Of a stretch of DNA of 64,000 bases, positions 1 to 8,835 are shown piece after piece. The DNA comes from Bradyrhizobium erythrophlei. GTDB taxonomy: Bacteria; Pseudomonadota; Alphaproteobacteria; Rhizobiales; Xanthobacteraceae. The position numbers were made by a program, and so were the translations under genes. Where the stretch lies: the NCBI RefSeq assembly GCF_900142985.1, contig NZ_LT670849.1:2232001-2296000 (forward strand), given 5' to 3'. How positions within the stretch are numbered: the first letter of the stretch is position 1; every line of letters begins with the position of its first letter. The notes under the pieces are model-generated. The model searched no databases and had not been told where the DNA came from. It worked only from the letters and a program-made list of their open reading frames with translations.

Positions 1-651
1 GATTTTCGCAAACGCATCGTCGCGAATGCTCAAGCCCCCGGCATAGGCGCCGAAGGCGGGCATCACCGCACGCTCGCCATCGCTTGCAAAGCAGCGCCGC
101 TCCACCCAGTGCGCCCGCGTCGCCACGCGCGCCTTGGGATGAAGATGTCCGGCGATTTCACCGATGGCGCCCGTCGGCTCATGACGGAACACGATCGGAC
201 CGATCGCGACCTCGCTCGCAACGATGCCGCCGAGATCGGACGGCAAGGCCGGGTCGTGGTTGCCGGAAATCCAGATCCAGTCGCGCCGGACCTGCAAGGC
301 GGAAAGCGCCTCGCGGTCGACTGCGGACAATCGCTGATGAGCGCTACGGTCATGAAAGCTGTCGCCGAGCGCAATCACGGTCTTCGGATCGTGTCGCGCG
401 ATGGCAGCCGCGAGCTGGCTGAGCGTTGCGATCGTGTCGTAAGGCGGCAGCAGAACGCCGCGCGCGGCAAAGCTCGATCCTTTTTCAAGATGGAGATCGG
501 ACACGACCAACAGGCCCTGCTCTTTCCAGAACAAGGCGCCCGAGAGATCGGCCAACATCTTGACGCCGGCAATCTCAATGCTGGCCGTCGGCGCAGCCAC
601 GCCGTCGTCTTCGAGAAATTCTCCGCCCGCGTTCACTGCTCGTCCCGCCAC
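1..651 (-). CDS. pdeM: ligase-associated metallophosphoesterase PdeM (3' end outside window)
   Basis: Calcineurin-type metallophosphoesterase associated with ATP-dependent DNA ligase clusters; in this family the enzyme is an Mn-dependent phosphodiesterase/endonuclease thought to act on damaged DNA. My translation of the minus strand shows the ordered metal motifs SDLHLEKG (about residues 51-58), LGDSFHD (about 97-103), GNHDP (about 135-139) and GHLHPKA (about 171-177). 217 codons are visible with no stop, so the gene runs off the left edge; the family is about 220-240 residues, so little is missing. A GTG at 651 lies one base after the helicase stop codon, and a second GTG at 636 is possible. 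The tight spacing implies translation coupled to the helicase. The opposite-strand reading frame over this region is a shadow. Confidence 0.88.
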   Translation of the reverse strand, partial: MAGRAVNAGGEFLEDDGVAAPTASIEIAGVKMLADLSGALFWKEQGLLVVSDLHLEKGSSFAARGVLLPPYDTIATLSQLAAAIARHDPKTVIALGDSFHDRSAHQRLSAVDREALSALQVRRDWIWISGNHDPALPSDLGGIVASEVAIGPIVFRHEPTGAIGEIAGHLHPKARVATRAHWVERRCFASDGERAVMPAFGAYAGGLSIRDDAFAKI

Positions 652-652
652 T

Positions 653-3196
653 CTATCCTGTCGCCTCTTTGACCAGCTCCTCGGCGGCTTCCGCCAGGAG
701 CTCATCGGACGCCTCGCCATAGACTGCTTCGCGACCGATTTCCAGCATCACCGGCACCGCCAGCGGCGAAACGCGATCGAGTTCCCTGTGGATGATTCGT
801 CCCTTGATTCGTATGAGCATATCACTCAATCGGCGGAGATCGAGCAGTCCGGTTGCCGCATCGGCCCGCGCGGCACGCAACAGCACGTGGTCGGCCTGAT
901 GTTTTCGCAGCACGTCGTAGATCAGGTCGGTCGAGAACAGCACCTGGCGGCGGGTTTTTTCCTCGTCGGTGAAGCGCCGTGCAATCAGGCCCGAGATCAG
1001 TGCGCAGGTACGGAAGGTGCGCTTCATCAACGCGGATTCGGCCAACCACGCCTCGAGATCATCGCCCAGCATGTCCGGATCGAACAGCGCGTTCAAATCG
1101 AGCCCACCTTGCCGAATCATGGCCGAGGCATCGCCGAGCCCCCAGATCGCGAGCGCATATTCGTTGGCGACAAAACCGAGCGGCCGGCCCCGCATGCGCT
1201 CGAGCCGCCGTGTCAGCAGCATGCCAAGCGTTTGGTGCGCCAGACGCCCCTCGAAGGGATAGCAGACCAGATAGTGCTTGTTGCCGCGCGGGAACGTCTC
1301 GACCACCAGTTCACGCGTGTCGGGCACGCGTGAAAAATGCGTCTGCAGCGACAGCCAGTCACGCACCTGTTCCGGCAAGCCTTTCCACGCCCGCCGGTCG
1401 GCCAGGAGTTTTCGCACGCGTTCGGCAAGATAGGTCGAAAGCGGGAACTTGCCGCCCATGTAAGACGGCACTTTCGGATCGCTGTCATTGGCGCGCGAGA
1501 CATAGACATGGTCTTCGGCCAGCGCCTCGTAGCGCACGACCTCGCCTGCGAATACGAAGGTGTCGCCGACCGAAAGCCCCTCGATGAAATATTCCTCGAT
1601 TTCGCCGAGCATGCGGCCGCCGCGGGCAATCGCGCCGGTCGACCCAGTGCCGCCGCCGCGCGAACGCACCAGCCGCACCTTGAGCATCGCCTCCTCGACG
1701 ATGGTGCCGACGTTGAGACGATAGCTCTGACGGACTTTCGGATTGGCGACGCGCCAGCGGCCATCCTTGTCCTGCTTGATGCGCGCAAAGCGCTCGTAGG
1801 TTTTCAGCGCGTAGCCGCCGGTCGCGACGAAGTCGACCACGTCGTCGAAGTCAGTTCTACTCAGCTCCGCATAGGGCGCGGCGGTGCAGACTTCGTCATA
1901 GAGATGGTCGGACAAAAAAGGCTGGCCACACGCGCAGCCCAGCACGTGCTGCGCCAGCACATCGAGCGCGCCGGTGCGAAGCGGCGGCGTATCCTGGGCA
2001 TTCTCGGCGACCGCATCGATCGCGACCCGGCACTCCAGCACTTCGAACCGGTTCGCCGGCACCAGCACCGCGCGCGAGGCCACGTCGAGGCGATGGTTGG
2101 CGCGGCCGATCCGCTGCATCAGCCGCGAGGCGCCCTTGGGCGCACCGACATTGATGACGAGATCGACGTCGCCCCAGTCGACGCCAAGATCGAGCGAGGA
2201 CGTACAGACCACGCCGCGCAATTTTCCGGCCGACATCGCGTCCTCGACCTTGCGGCGCTGCGCGACATCGAGCGAGCCGTGATGCAGCGCGATCGCGAGC
2301 CCATCGTCGTTCATCCGCCACAGGTCCTGAAACAGCATCTCCGCCTGGCTTCGGGTGTTGACGAAGACGAGCGTGGTCTTGTTGCGCTTGATCAGGTCGT
2401 AGATTTCGCCGAGCGCGTGGCGCGCGGTATGCCCGGCCCATGGCAGCCGCTCGCGCGTATCCAGCATTTCGACTTCGGGGGCGGCGGCCCCACCGGCAAC
2501 GACAATGTCAGCCGATTGAGGCTTGCCGTGAAGCTGCGGGACCAGGAATCGCGACAATTGCTCCGGCTCGGCGACCGTCGCCGACAGCCCGATCGCGCGA
2601 ATTTGCGGCGCGAGCTGCCATAGCCGCGCCAGACCCAGCGACAGCAGATCGCCGCGCTTGGAGGTCACGAGCGCATGCAACTCGTCGAGCACGATGCGCC
2701 GAAGCGAGGAAAACAGAAACGGCGCATCGTCGGACGACAACAGCAGTGCGAGCTGTTCGGGCGTCGTCAGCAGGATGTCCGGCGGATACCGCCGCTGCCG
2801 CTGCCGGCGCGACACCGGCGTGTCGCCGGTACGGGTCTCCACCTTGATCGGGAGCGACATCTCGGCGATCGGCGTCTCCAGATTGCGCGCGATATCGACC
2901 GCGAGCGCTTTCAGCGGCGAGATATAAAGCGTGTGCAGGCCGCGGCTGCGCTTCACGCTGCGCCCGGTCGAAGCGAAGGTACCGCCGGCAGAGAGCTCAA
3001 CCAGCGTCGGCAAAAAACCTGCCAGCGTCTTGCCGGCCCCGGTCGGTGCGATCAGCAAGGCCGAGCGATCCTCGCGTGCCTTTTCCAGCAAGGCCAATTG
3101 ATGCTCGCGTGGCAACCAGCCGCGCGAGGTAAACCAGCGCGCAAAATGCTCCGGCAATAGCGCGTGCGTAAAGAGATCTGGTTGAGCTGACGTCAC
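653..3196 (-). CDS. ligase-associated DEXH-box DNA helicase (Lhr-Core type)
   Basis: Superfamily 2 ATP-dependent 3'-5' DNA helicase of the short Lhr type that accompanies bacterial ATP-dependent ligases. The 847 residues show Walker A APTGAGKT (residues 50-57), the DEXH box DELH (171-174), motif III LSAT, and in the second RecA domain VFVNTRSQAE, TSSLDLGVDWGD and the arginine finger region QRIGRANHR. The C-terminal about 400 residues fit the winged-helix/beta-barrel Lhr core and DUF4026-like tail. The start is a GTG at 3196, 9 bases after the stop of the TPR-methyltransferase gene, so the three minus-strand genes probably form one transcript. The partners across the divergent promoter are an MBL-fold exonuclease and the ligase. 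Function in double-strand break or crosslink repair is inferred from this association. Confidence 0.92.
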   Translation of the reverse strand: MTSAQPDLFTHALLPEHFARWFTSRGWLPREHQLALLEKAREDRSALLIAPTGAGKTLAGFLPTLVELSAGGTFASTGRSVKRSRGLHTLYISPLKALAVDIARNLETPIAEMSLPIKVETRTGDTPVSRRQRQRRYPPDILLTTPEQLALLLSSDDAPFLFSSLRRIVLDELHALVTSKRGDLLSLGLARLWQLAPQIRAIGLSATVAEPEQLSRFLVPQLHGKPQSADIVVAGGAAAPEVEMLDTRERLPWAGHTARHALGEIYDLIKRNKTTLVFVNTRSQAEMLFQDLWRMNDDGLAIALHHGSLDVAQRRKVEDAMSAGKLRGVVCTSSLDLGVDWGDVDLVINVGAPKGASRLMQRIGRANHRLDVASRAVLVPANRFEVLECRVAIDAVAENAQDTPPLRTGALDVLAQHVLGCACGQPFLSDHLYDEVCTAAPYAELSRTDFDDVVDFVATGGYALKTYERFARIKQDKDGRWRVANPKVRQSYRLNVGTIVEEAMLKVRLVRSRGGGTGSTGAIARGGRMLGEIEEYFIEGLSVGDTFVFAGEVVRYEALAEDHVYVSRANDSDPKVPSYMGGKFPLSTYLAERVRKLLADRRAWKGLPEQVRDWLSLQTHFSRVPDTRELVVETFPRGNKHYLVCYPFEGRLAHQTLGMLLTRRLERMRGRPLGFVANEYALAIWGLGDASAMIRQGGLDLNALFDPDMLGDDLEAWLAESALMKRTFRTCALISGLIARRFTDEEKTRRQVLFSTDLIYDVLRKHQADHVLLRAARADAATGLLDLRRLSDMLIRIKGRIIHRELDRVSPLAVPVMLEIGREAVYGEASDELLAEAAEELVKEATG

Positions 3197-3205
3197 GATT
3201 TTATG

Positions 3206-4132
3206 TCACGATCTGGCCGCGACGACGACGAGACCGGGCACAGGAACATTGCTCTCGTTGCGGAACGATTGCGCCTCGATCTGCGACAACTCGAGGTGTG
3301 CAATCATGAGCGAATTGCGGACATAATGGACGCTGTGCGCGTAGCGCAGGCCCTCGCCAATCATGACGCCGTCGCCTGGATTGCGCTCCAGCGTGAACGC
3401 CAAGAGACCGCCGGGGGCGAGCACGCGGTGAATTTCCATCAGCACCGGAACGAGATCGGCCACGTAGACCATGGCGTCCGCGGCGAGGACGAGGTCGGCG
3501 CAAGCGTCCCCCCTCGTTCGCAGACCTTCCAGCATGTCGTTGACCTCGAGCTCGGCATAGAGCCCGGTCGCCTTGGCCTTCTCGATCATGCCCGGCGACA
3601 GATCGATGCCGGAGAAATGATCGACTTCCTTGGCGAAGGCGGATGCGGCGAGCCCGGTGCCGCAGCCGAGATCGATCGCGCGCTTGAAGAACGCGGGCTT
3701 CTTCACGGCGTGCCGCGCCGCCAGCACCGCCTTGAACAGCACGGACGGCCCGCGATAGCCGAGGTCGTCGATCAGCGCGCGATCGAAGCGCGGCGCATAT
3801 TGATCGAACAGCGTGCGCACATAGGCCGGCGGCATCGCCGCAAGTTCTTCGGCGCCGAGCCGCATTAATTTCAAACTGGCCCCGTGCGGATCGTTGCAAT
3901 CTGCGTCGCGGGCCTTCCTGAAGGCTGCAATCGCAGCATCCTGCTCGCCGAGGGTTTGCCGGATTTCGCCGAGCGTGAACCAGGCGGAGACAAAGCCGGG
4001 GGCGAGTTCGATCGCCTGCTCCAGCAGGTCCGCCGCCGCGGGCAGATCGCCCTTGAGCTGCAAATCGCGCGCAAATTCGTAGCGGCGGTCGGCAATCAGA
4101 TCGCCGGAGGTGAGAAACAGGCGCGCAGGCAT
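3206..4132 (-). CDS. TPR-repeat class I SAM-dependent methyltransferase
   Basis: 308-residue fusion of an N-terminal tetratricopeptide region (about residues 15-85, with FVSAWFTLGEIRQTLGEQD) and a Rossmann-type methyltransferase domain. The SAM-binding motif I is AIDLGCGTGLAASAF (about residues 150-165), followed by an acidic residue in SGIDLSP and the post-motif VLAPGGLLAF. The substrate is unknown; TPR plus methyltransferase proteins of this type often modify proteins or small metabolites. The gene ends 9 bases before the helicase start and is the first gene of the minus-strand arm, so it is transcribed with the repair genes. Upstream lies the double-hairpin repeat starting at 4181, which occupies the promoter region. 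A longer in-frame-shifted reading over this locus is an antisense or alternative-frame shadow. Confidence 0.85.
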   Translation of the reverse strand: MPARLFLTSGDLIADRRYEFARDLQLKGDLPAAADLLEQAIELAPGFVSAWFTLGEIRQTLGEQDAAIAAFRKARDADCNDPHGASLKLMRLGAEELAAMPPAYVRTLFDQYAPRFDRALIDDLGYRGPSVLFKAVLAARHAVKKPAFFKRAIDLGCGTGLAASAFAKEVDHFSGIDLSPGMIEKAKATGLYAELEVNDMLEGLRTRGDACADLVLAADAMVYVADLVPVLMEIHRVLAPGGLLAFTLERNPGDGVMIGEGLRYAHSVHYVRNSLMIAHLELSQIEAQSFRNESNVPVPGLVVVAARS

Positions 4133-4180
4133 TTCGGGCCGATATCCGTTGAACAGGCGGGGACTCGAATGAATTCCGCA

Positions 4181-4347
4181 CTAGTGGTCCGATTCTAACA
4201 TTTGCACCCCGGTGTAGCAGGCACTTTTGCAAATGTTAGAATCAAAGGACCACTAGCAAATATAGGTTTCTAGTGGAGTTTTGGATTTGACATTCGCTTT
4301 GCGCATTCCGGGCTACGGGGTAGCGAATGTCAAATCCACTCCACTAG
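4181..4347. repeat. double-hairpin intergenic repeat, copy 1
   Basis: Two long imperfect hairpins in a row. Hairpin 1 (4181-4256) starts CTAGTGGTCC and ends GGACCACTAG with about 25 paired bases and a 3-base bulge (AAA) after the tenth pair in the 3' arm. Hairpin 2 (4270-4347) starts CTAGTGGAGT and ends ACTCCACTAG with a 3-base bulge (TTT) after the tenth pair in the 5' arm. The 13-base spacer is CAAATATAGGTTT. It lies in the only gap of the repair cluster, between divergent genes, so it also sits in both promoter regions. A second copy in the opposite orientation is at 52681-52848 and a diverged one at 50919-51086. Confidence 0.92.
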
Positions 4348-4358
4348 CCTATATAAAG

Positions 4359-5408
4359 ATGATGCGCCCGCAAGACATCCTGACGCCGCAACCAGCCGGC
4401 CTCGCCTGCAAACCCGGCGGCTTCCATATCGATCCGGTACGGCCGGTCGAGCGCGCCGTGATCACCCATGGCCATTCCGATCACGCCCGGGCCGGCCACG
4501 GCGCGGTGCTCGCCACGCAAGAGACGCTCGACATGATGCGGCTGCGCTACGGCGAGAATTTTGCTCGCTCCACGCAAGCCATCAAATACGGCGAAGAGTT
4601 GAGGCTCGGCGACGTCACCATCAAGCTCCACCCCGCTGGCCACGTTCTGGGTTCGGCGCAGGTATCAGTCACGTGCAACAGCACCCGTATCGTCGCCTCC
4701 GGCGATTACAAGGATGCGCCCGATCCGACCTGTGCGCCGTTCGAGGTCGTGCCCTGCGATGTCTTCATCACCGAGGCGACATTCGGCCTGCCTGTTTTTC
4801 GCCACGGCGACGCGGCGGATGAAGTAAAAAAGCTGCTGGCGTCAGTCGATCTGTTTCCGGAGCGCGCGCATCTGGTCGGCGCCTATTCGCTCGGCAAGGC
4901 CCAGCGCGTGATCGCGCTGCTGCGCGCGGCCTGCTACGACGCGCCGATCTATCTGCATGGTGCAATGGAGAAGATCACACACTATTATCAAAGCCGCGGC
5001 ATCGCGCTTGGCGAGTTGCGGCCGGTCAAAGGGATGAAGAAAGCCGATCTTGCCGGCACCATCACGCTGGCGCCGCCATCGGCGACGTCAGACGTCTGGA
5101 CGCGGCGATTTCCTGATCCCGTCACCGCCTTTGCCTCCGGCTGGATGCGGGTGCGCGCCCGCGCGCGCCAGGGCGGCGTCGAACTGCCGCTGGTGATTTC
5201 CGACCACGCCGACTGGGATGGCCTCACGGCGACGATCAAGGCCACCAACGCCGGCGAAATCTGGGTCACGCATGGCCAAGAAGACGCGCTGGTGCATTGG
5301 TGCAAGACTCAAGGCCTTTCCGCGCGTCCCCTCGATCTCGTCGGTTATGGCGACGAAGACAGCGGCGAAGGTGACGTGCAGGCGTCAGACGAAAGCGGCG
5401 AGGCATGA
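4359..5408 (+). CDS. ligase-associated DNA exonuclease (metallo-beta-lactamase fold)
   Basis: MBL-fold/beta-CASP-like nuclease that accompanies ATP-dependent ligases; family members are DNA exonucleases. The metal site THGHSDHARAGH (His37, His39, Asp41, His42 from this start) is intact, followed by HPAGHVLGSAQ, SGDYKD and the C-terminal HGQEDALVHW. I use the ATG at 4359 (a second ATG follows at once) because the upstream in-frame extension from 4281 is encoded by the double-hairpin repeat and has no family resemblance. No clear ribosome-binding site precedes it. The stop overlaps the ligase start (ATGA at 5405-5408), so the two are co-translated. Length 349 residues, slightly above the usual about 335 because of an acidic C-terminal tail. 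Confidence 0.9.
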   Translation: MMRPQDILTPQPAGLACKPGGFHIDPVRPVERAVITHGHSDHARAGHGAVLATQETLDMMRLRYGENFARSTQAIKYGEELRLGDVTIKLHPAGHVLGSAQVSVTCNSTRIVASGDYKDAPDPTCAPFEVVPCDVFITEATFGLPVFRHGDAADEVKKLLASVDLFPERAHLVGAYSLGKAQRVIALLRAACYDAPIYLHGAMEKITHYYQSRGIALGELRPVKGMKKADLAGTITLAPPSATSDVWTRRFPDPVTAFASGWMRVRARARQGGVELPLVISDHADWDGLTATIKATNAGEIWVTHGQEDALVHWCKTQGLSARPLDLVGYGDEDSGEGDVQASDESGEA

Positions 5409-7084
5409 ACCGCTTTGCCGAACTGCTCGATCGCCTCGCCTATGAGCCCGGCCGCAACAACAAGCTGCGGCTGATCATCAATTATTTTCGCACCGTCGAA
5501 GACCCCGATCGCGGCTATGCGCTCGCCGCCCTGACCGGTGCGCTGTCGTTCAAGCACGCCAAGCCGGGCCTGATCCGCGACCTGATCGCTGAACGCACCG
5601 ATCCCACTTTGTTTGCGCTGTCTTATGATTATGTCGGCGATCTCTCTGAGACGGTGGCGCTGATGTGGCCGAAAAGATCCTTAGAACGCCTGCACAACAA
5701 TCCGCCGCCGCCCACGCTGACCGAAGTCGTCACCACGCTGCGCTCGCTCGGCAAAACGGAAATTCCAAAGCAGCTTTCGCGATGGCTCGACGACCTCGAC
5801 GAAACCGGCCGCTGGGCGCTGCTGAAGCTCGTGACGGGGGCACTACGCATCGGCATTTCCGCGCGGCTCGCCAAGACCGCGGCGGCCGCGCTCGGCGACA
5901 AGGACGCCCACGACGTCGAACTGATCTGGCCCGGCCTGACCCCGCCCTATCTCGACCTGTTCGCCTGGCTGGAAGGACGCGGTGAGAAGCCGGTCAACCG
6001 CGATCCGGCGCCGTTTCGTCCCGTCATGCTGGCGCACGCTATTGAAGACGCGGATTTTGCGAACCTCGATCCAGCCGACTACATCGCCGAATGGAAGTGG
6101 GACGGCATTCGCGTGCAAGCCGTCAGCGGCCGCGATGAGCAAGGCCAACTCGTCACCCGGCTTTATTCGCGTAGCGGCGAGGACATCACCAAGAGTTTTC
6201 CGGATCTGCTGCCGTCGCTGCATTTGCCGGGGGCGATCGATGGCGAACTGCTGGTGGTGCGCGAGGGACGCGTGCAGAGCTTCAACGTGCTGCAACAGCG
6301 CCTCAACCGCAAACTGGTCTCGCCGAAGCTGATGAAGGAATATCCAATCCATTTGCGTGCCTACGACCTGCTCGGCGACGGCGAGATGGACTTGCGCGAA
6401 CTGACTTTCGCCGAACGCCGCGAGCGGCTGCAAGCGTTCGTCAGGAAGCTCGATGACAAGAGGATCGATCTTTCGCCCACGATCGCCTTCGACAGCTGGG
6501 AGCGGCTCGCCGCGGCGCGCCGCGATCCGGCTTCCGCGGGCGCGGGCGAAGATTCTGAAGCCGTGGAAGGCGTGATGCTGAAGCGTCGCGATGCGCTTTA
6601 TCTTCCCGGGCGCCCCAAGGGCCAATGGTGGAAGTGGAAACGCGATCCGCACGTGATCGATGCCGTTCTGATGTATGCGCAACGCGGTCACGGCAAGCGC
6701 TCGTCCTATTATTCCGATTATACCTTCGGGGTCTGGACCGGCGGGCAGGACGACGCGCAGCTTGTCCCGGTCGGCAAGGCCTATTTCGGCTTCACCGACG
6801 AGGAGCTGATGCAAATCGACCGTTTTGTCCGCCGCAACACCACCGAAAAGTTCGGCCCGGTGCGGGAGGTGGTGCACGAGCCGGATCAGGGACTGGTGAT
6901 GGAAGTCGCCTTCGAAGGACTACAGCGTTCGACGCGGCACAAATCCGGCGTCGCGATGCGATTTCCGCGCATCAGCCGGCTGCGCTGGGACAAACCGCCG
7001 CGCGATGCCGACCGCTTGGAGACGCTGGAGCGGCTGCTAAAAAGCTCAGCACCATCAGAGCCAGCGGAAACAGGCTCGGATTAA
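5405..7084 (+). CDS. ATP-dependent DNA ligase
   Basis: Seals nicks using ATP by forming an enzyme-AMP intermediate on lysine. The nucleotidyltransferase motif I is EWKWDGIR with the adenylated Lys at residue 231; motif III/IIIa region KLMKEYPIHLRAYDLLGDG, motif IV EGVMLKRRDALY and motif V KWKRDP follow. An N-terminal DNA-binding domain (about 1-190) and a C-terminal OB fold (about 430-530) complete the three-domain arrangement of 559 residues. It overlaps the exonuclease gene by 4 bases. This is the accessory ligase type linked to Lhr, PdeM and the MBL exonuclease, not the NAD-dependent replicative LigA and not the LigD/Ku end-joining enzyme, since no primase or phosphoesterase domain is fused. 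Confidence 0.93.
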   Translation: MNRFAELLDRLAYEPGRNNKLRLIINYFRTVEDPDRGYALAALTGALSFKHAKPGLIRDLIAERTDPTLFALSYDYVGDLSETVALMWPKRSLERLHNNPPPPTLTEVVTTLRSLGKTEIPKQLSRWLDDLDETGRWALLKLVTGALRIGISARLAKTAAAALGDKDAHDVELIWPGLTPPYLDLFAWLEGRGEKPVNRDPAPFRPVMLAHAIEDADFANLDPADYIAEWKWDGIRVQAVSGRDEQGQLVTRLYSRSGEDITKSFPDLLPSLHLPGAIDGELLVVREGRVQSFNVLQQRLNRKLVSPKLMKEYPIHLRAYDLLGDGEMDLRELTFAERRERLQAFVRKLDDKRIDLSPTIAFDSWERLAAARRDPASAGAGEDSEAVEGVMLKRRDALYLPGRPKGQWWKWKRDPHVIDAVLMYAQRGHGKRSSYYSDYTFGVWTGGQDDAQLVPVGKAYFGFTDEELMQIDRFVRRNTTEKFGPVREVVHEPDQGLVMEVAFEGLQRSTRHKSGVAMRFPRISRLRWDKPPRDADRLETLERLLKSSAPSEPAETGSD

Positions 7085-7161
7085 CAAACTGACCGCGGAA
7101 AACGGTTCCCACTCATGCCGGTCATGCTTTAGAATAGCCGCACTATTTGCGGAGACCAACG

Positions 7162-7473
7162 ATGCCGATGCCGAACAACGATACGAGAGAATTGCCGGCG
7201 AATAACGACGCCATGACCCGCTTTCTGGGCGGCTCGCCGTTGGCCGTGGCATTTCGGTTGATTCTGCTCTCGGTCCTGGTCGGCGTCGTGCTTGCCGCGG
7301 TCGGCTTCGATCCCTGGAATATTTTGCGAAGCATCGAGCTGTTGTTCCGGCGCATCTGGGATCTTGGCTTCGACGCGGTCAACTGGCTGTGGCGCTACTT
7401 CCTGCTCGGCGCCGTGATCGTGATTCCGGTCTGGTTCCTGATGCGGCTGTTCGGTACCCCGCGCGGGCGATAA
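7162..7473 (+). CDS. small inner-membrane protein (possibly DUF6460)
   Basis: 103-residue protein with two hydrophobic segments: about residues 30-50 (FRLILLSVLVGVVLAAVGF) and about 75-95 (LLGAVIVIPVWFLMRLF), separated by an aromatic amphipathic stretch rich in Trp and Phe. The ATG at 7162 is chosen because GGAGA lies 9 bases upstream; the TTG at 7147 has no such site. The pattern recalls the alphaproteobacterial DUF6460 family, but I recognise it only tentatively. It is 20 bases before the MATE transporter gene and may share its transcript. No enzymatic motif is visible. Confidence 0.72.
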   Translation: MPMPNNDTRELPANNDAMTRFLGGSPLAVAFRLILLSVLVGVVLAAVGFDPWNILRSIELLFRRIWDLGFDAVNWLWRYFLLGAVIVIPVWFLMRLFGTPRGR

Positions 7474-7492
7474 CTCGACGGACGACTTTTCC

Positions 7493-8824
7493 TTGAACTC
7501 AAAAATAACGAGCGCGCGGGTTTTCGCCATCGCGGGTCCCGCGATGGTTGCCAACCTGACGACGCCATTGATCGGCGTCGTCTCGACCATTGCGATCGGG
7601 CAGCTTGGCGATGCGACGCTGCTCGGCGGCGTCGCGATCACGTCGGTCGTGTTCGATTGCCTGTTCTGGCTGTTTTCCTTTCTGCGCACCAGCACGGTCG
7701 CGTTCACGGCCCAGGCGCTCGGCGCCGGCGAGACACAGGAAATCCGCGCGCTCTTGGTGCGCGGGCTCGCCATCGCAGGCGTGATCGGATTTGGCCTGAT
7801 CGTGCTTCAGCTGCCGCTCGGCATGCTGCTGCTCGACGCTATGGGCGGCAGCGAAGGCGTCACCCGCACCGCCCGGGCGTATTTTTCGATCCGTATCTGG
7901 TCCGCGCCCATCGTGCTGGCGAATTTCGTCGTGCTCGGCTGGCTGATCGGGCAAGCACGCGCCGGGCTTGCGCTCGCAATCCAGATCGTCGTCAACGTCA
8001 TCAACATGGCCGGCACGGTTGCGCTCGTCACCGGAATGAACGCCGGCATCGAGGGTGCTGCGATCGCGGCGGTGGTGGCGGAAGCCGTCGGGCTCGTGCT
8101 CGGCGTCGTGGTCGCGCGAACCATCACATACCGGCCGCTCAATGTGCCGCGCGCGGTGCTGCTCGACCGCGCCAAGCTGTGGCGGATGCTGTCGGTCAAT
8201 CGCGACATCATGATCCGCACCGCCGCGCTGATCACGACGTTTCTGTTCTTTACCGCGCAAGGCGCGCGCGCCGGCGACGTGACGCTGGCGGCCAATGCCG
8301 TGCTGAACAATTTCCTGCTGATCAGCGCATTCTTTCTCGACGGCCTCGCCAACGCGGCCCAGCAACTCTGCGGCCAGGCCTATGGCGCCCGCAACCGCAC
8401 CGACTTTTCCGACGCGGTGCGGCTGGTGCTGTCGTGGGGATTTGGTTTTGCCGTTGCGGTTGCGATCGTCTTTGCGCTGTTCGGGCCCTGGCTGATCCAT
8501 ACCATGACGGCGAACGCCGACGTGCAGCGGACCGCACAAGACTATTTGTGGTTCGTGGTGGCCTCGCCGCTGCTTGCGGTCTTTGCGTTCGGGTATGACG
8601 GCATCTTCATCGGCGCGACCTGGGCGCGGGAGATGCGCAACCTGATGATCCTGTCGTTGCTTTGCTTCCTCGCCACATGGTTTGCGTTGCGCGGCATGGG
8701 CAATACCGGGCTGTGGATCGCCCTCCTCGTGCACTACGCGGCGCGCGGCGGGTTGCAGGCACTGCGCTATCCCGCCAATCTGCGCACATCGTTCGCGCCG
8801 CTCGCAGTGCCCGCCCCCGCCTGA
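7493..8824 (+). CDS. MATE-family multidrug/organic cation efflux transporter
   Basis: 443-residue integral membrane protein of the MatE (multidrug and toxic compound extrusion) family, cation-coupled antiporters. The N terminus FAIAGPAMVANLTTPLIG and the repeat of the same style in the second half, plus about 12 hydrophobic segments in two homologous halves, match the DinF branch. The start is a TTG at 7493 with only a weak ribosome-binding site; no better ATG exists before the first membrane segment. The stop is followed after 11 bases by the next ATG, and the AAGGAG at 8824-8829 overlapping the stop region serves that next gene. The substrate cannot be read from the sequence. Confidence 0.9.
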   Translation: MNSKITSARVFAIAGPAMVANLTTPLIGVVSTIAIGQLGDATLLGGVAITSVVFDCLFWLFSFLRTSTVAFTAQALGAGETQEIRALLVRGLAIAGVIGFGLIVLQLPLGMLLLDAMGGSEGVTRTARAYFSIRIWSAPIVLANFVVLGWLIGQARAGLALAIQIVVNVINMAGTVALVTGMNAGIEGAAIAAVVAEAVGLVLGVVVARTITYRPLNVPRAVLLDRAKLWRMLSVNRDIMIRTAALITTFLFFTAQGARAGDVTLAANAVLNNFLLISAFFLDGLANAAQQLCGQAYGARNRTDFSDAVRLVLSWGFGFAVAVAIVFALFGPWLIHTMTANADVQRTAQDYLWFVVASPLLAVFAFGYDGIFIGATWAREMRNLMILSLLCFLATWFALRGMGNTGLWIALLVHYAARGGLQALRYPANLRTSFAPLAVPAPA

Positions 8825-8835
8825 AGGAGCCACCG

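Noticed and set aside
4281..4358. 26-residue extension of the MBL exonuclease
   Set aside because: Encoded by the second hairpin of the repeat; family N terminus begins at MRPQDILTP.
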